DNA of 20,212 nucleotides, taken from NCBI GenBank assembly GCA_015680685.1, contig MNCI01017671.1:3375-23586 (forward strand), written 5' to 3'. The stretch comes from Gnetum montanum. Taxonomy: Eukaryota; Streptophyta; Gnetopsida; Gnetales; Gnetaceae. Position 1 is the stretch's first letter, and each line of letters starts with the position of its first letter. The translations under genes were made by a program, and so were the position numbers. Below the pieces are notes generated by a model. It was given only the letters and a program-made list of their open reading frames with translations, was not told the DNA's origin and did not search any database. Below, piece after piece: positions 18,808 through 20,212 of this stretch.

Positions 18808-19643
18808 AACAAGTTCTTGTGAGAGTGGGTTGTAGCATTGAAGAAGCAAAACATGGAACTAACAAATAAAGTTAAGAGCCTCAAAGATCAAAAGCAATTC
18901 ATAGAGGCTTGCATGGCCAATAGGAACTCCTTGCACATGAAAGAGATTAAGTGGTCATTGTATTAAAATGCCATACAAGGTAAAGTTACTCTATCCAAGA
19001 GCAATGTGGAGAACAACATGCAGATGAAGCTCTTGATTTGAAAGTCTAAGGATTGGTGAGATTATTGTGCCTCTGTGTTAGAATGGAGCAAAAATCAAAA
19101 GGCTATACAAGGCACAAAAGGAAAACTAAATGAAGTCATGGAATGAGGTAGCCATGAAACAACGTAAGTATGAGTTATTTGAATAGGGGATAGGTGTAGA
19201 GAACACCTTCAATAGGTGTGAGGAATCAATAACAGTTGTTGATTCTCCTACTCCTCATATCACTATTGAATTTTGGGCCACTTCTACAATTGACTTTTCC
19301 TACACTCCACCTGAGCAGACAAACATAGAGAGGGAAAAGCTCTTGATTGAAGAGGATCTAANCGAATATTAGGACTCCCAAAATGTTTTTGCATAATATG
19401 TAGTATATTTTATGGCCCCTTCATACCACCTTTTTGGAACGTTCTCAACATTGGAAGAAAGTTCAAAGAACTCATAAAATTCAAAGTCTCACGAGGGGTC
19501 CATTTTACTTTGGAAAATGCGATAACCAAAAATATTAAGACCACGAAAACATAAAAAAAATACTAAANATAGTTTTATGTTATAGTGATGATAACATTGG
19601 AGATGACATTGATGATGATCCTTCTCCTCCTCCTAACATTTAA
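18656..19643 (+). pseudogene. Coiled-coil-like, acidic C-terminal part of the unknown ORF
   Basis: The frame reads DFEFYEFFELSSNVENVPKR, WYEGAIKYTTYYAKTFWES, then a Lys/Gln/Glu-rich heptad-like stretch (ALKKQNMELTNKVKSLKDQK) and ends YTPPEQTNIEREKLLIEEDL. After the inserted inverted segment 19363-19567 the tail YSDDNIGDDIDDDPSPPPNI ends at TAA 19641-19643. About eight in-frame stops, mostly TGA or TAG where Trp or Gln is likely, and a frameshift near 19142 show decay. Tails and coiled coils like this are common in plant transposon ORFs, but I cannot name the family. Confidence 0.5.
19362..19568 (-). repeat. Right arm of the inverted repeat, bracketed by N bases (likely misassembled)
   Basis: The segment 19363-19567 is exactly the reverse complement of 18603-18807. 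Single unresolved bases stand at 19362 and 19568, the two borders. It interrupts a frame that resumes afterwards with an acidic tail. Perfect identity amid 15-20 % diverged repeats, plus the two Ns, points to a wrongly placed or gap-filled contig piece. Confidence 0.9.
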
Positions 19644-20212
19644 TCTTGGCTACTATCAGACATGTTATACTTTGTTCTTTTAGCTACCTCATTTTTTTTG
19701 TTATTTTTGTTTAGCTGTCATAGCCTTAGAGACTATGTATTATTATTTTTATTCTTATCATCTATTGCATAGTGCAATTATGGCTATTGGACATGGATAT
19801 TATATTTTTATTATTTATCACTCAGTGTGATCATGGCTACTATTTTGGTTTTAAATTTTTTGGTCTTTTATGTTTTATATTTTTTTATATATTTGATGTT
19901 TTCTATTTTTACATTATTGTTTTGTAATTTTTTGTGTCAATGTGAAGAATAAACATATGCTATAACTCAATGCAAAAATGTAAGTAGGAATATTTGGTAA
20001 ACTAGCAAACATGATGTTATAAAGCAAAACCTATAGGGAAAAATGTAAACATCTAAGTAAAACCTGAAAACAAGGTTACTAGTTTAACAGCCACACAATA
20101 TGTACATGGATAAGAAAATAGGCTACGTACTCAATCACACACATGTTTAATAATCTTTGAGAGATTAGAGAATGTATAAGATCTTTTTTACATGATTTTG
20201 TACTTCTGATTC
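19644..20212. other. AT-rich non-coding end of the window
   Basis: T-rich sequence follows the ORF end. Two diverged copies of a roughly 75-bp unit (TTTTTATTCTTATCATCTATT and ATTTTTATTATTTATCACTC, each leading to ATGGCTA) lie at about 19745-19850. I see no gene, RNA or LTR end here. Confidence 0.5.

Noticed and set aside
18603-19567. MITE or hairpin siRNA locus formed by the inverted repeat
   Set aside because: Perfect identity, N-bordered right arm and disruption of a coding frame make an assembly error far more likely.
1-19643. Copies 1 and 2 as the two LTRs of one large element
   Set aside because: They contain intron-bearing coding-like sequence, lack TG/CA termini, and copy 2 continues into more coding-like sequence.

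Overview
This looks like nuclear DNA from a seed plant with a large, retrotransposon-rich genome. The sequence is AT-rich, I see no intact gene, and almost everything is old, nested transposable-element material with plant-type domains. The slow decay (LTRs roughly 80-85 % identical by eye, coding frames still readable) would suit a gymnosperm, but the lineage is inference only.

The centre (1875-14917) is one Ty3/gypsy LTR retrotransposon lying on the minus strand. It has a 3' LTR (1875-3538), 5' LTR (13243-14917), near-identical 5-bp target duplications (gttgg/gttag), a primer-binding-site-like sequence (13219-13236) and a purine-rich tract. One gag-protease frame runs from 12760 to about 9590 with about 27 stop codons but no frameshift until the protease. 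A C-terminal integrase remnant lies at 4551-4808. No reverse transcriptase, RNase H or integrase core is visible. That space holds 4.5 kb of non-coding DNA, dominated by an unusual array (about 5500-8470) of some 16 degenerate modules spaced about 190 bp apart, each built from inverted GACTATGCTAG / CTAGCATAGTC words. Similar words occur in the LTRs.

The element interrupts a plus-strand repeat (copy 1, 1-1874) that recurs at 16811-18532 (copy 2). The two copies share an unrecognised protein-like sequence with two short introns at identical places and phases. The insertion sits at the splice donor after the third exon. Copy 2 continues to 19643 with a coiled-coil-like, acidic and proline-rich C-terminal part.

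Beside the retrotransposon, 14937-15776 (minus) is an intronless, stop-containing CCR4/nocturnin/Angel-type endonuclease-exonuclease-phosphatase pseudogene bounded by 13-bp direct repeats. Further right, 16384-16511 (minus) resembles 5S rRNA, most clearly in its 3' half, and may be a Cassandra-type or SINE-like relic.

Near the right end, 19363-19567 is an exact reverse complement of 18603-18807 and is bracketed by two single N bases. This is most likely an assembly artefact.
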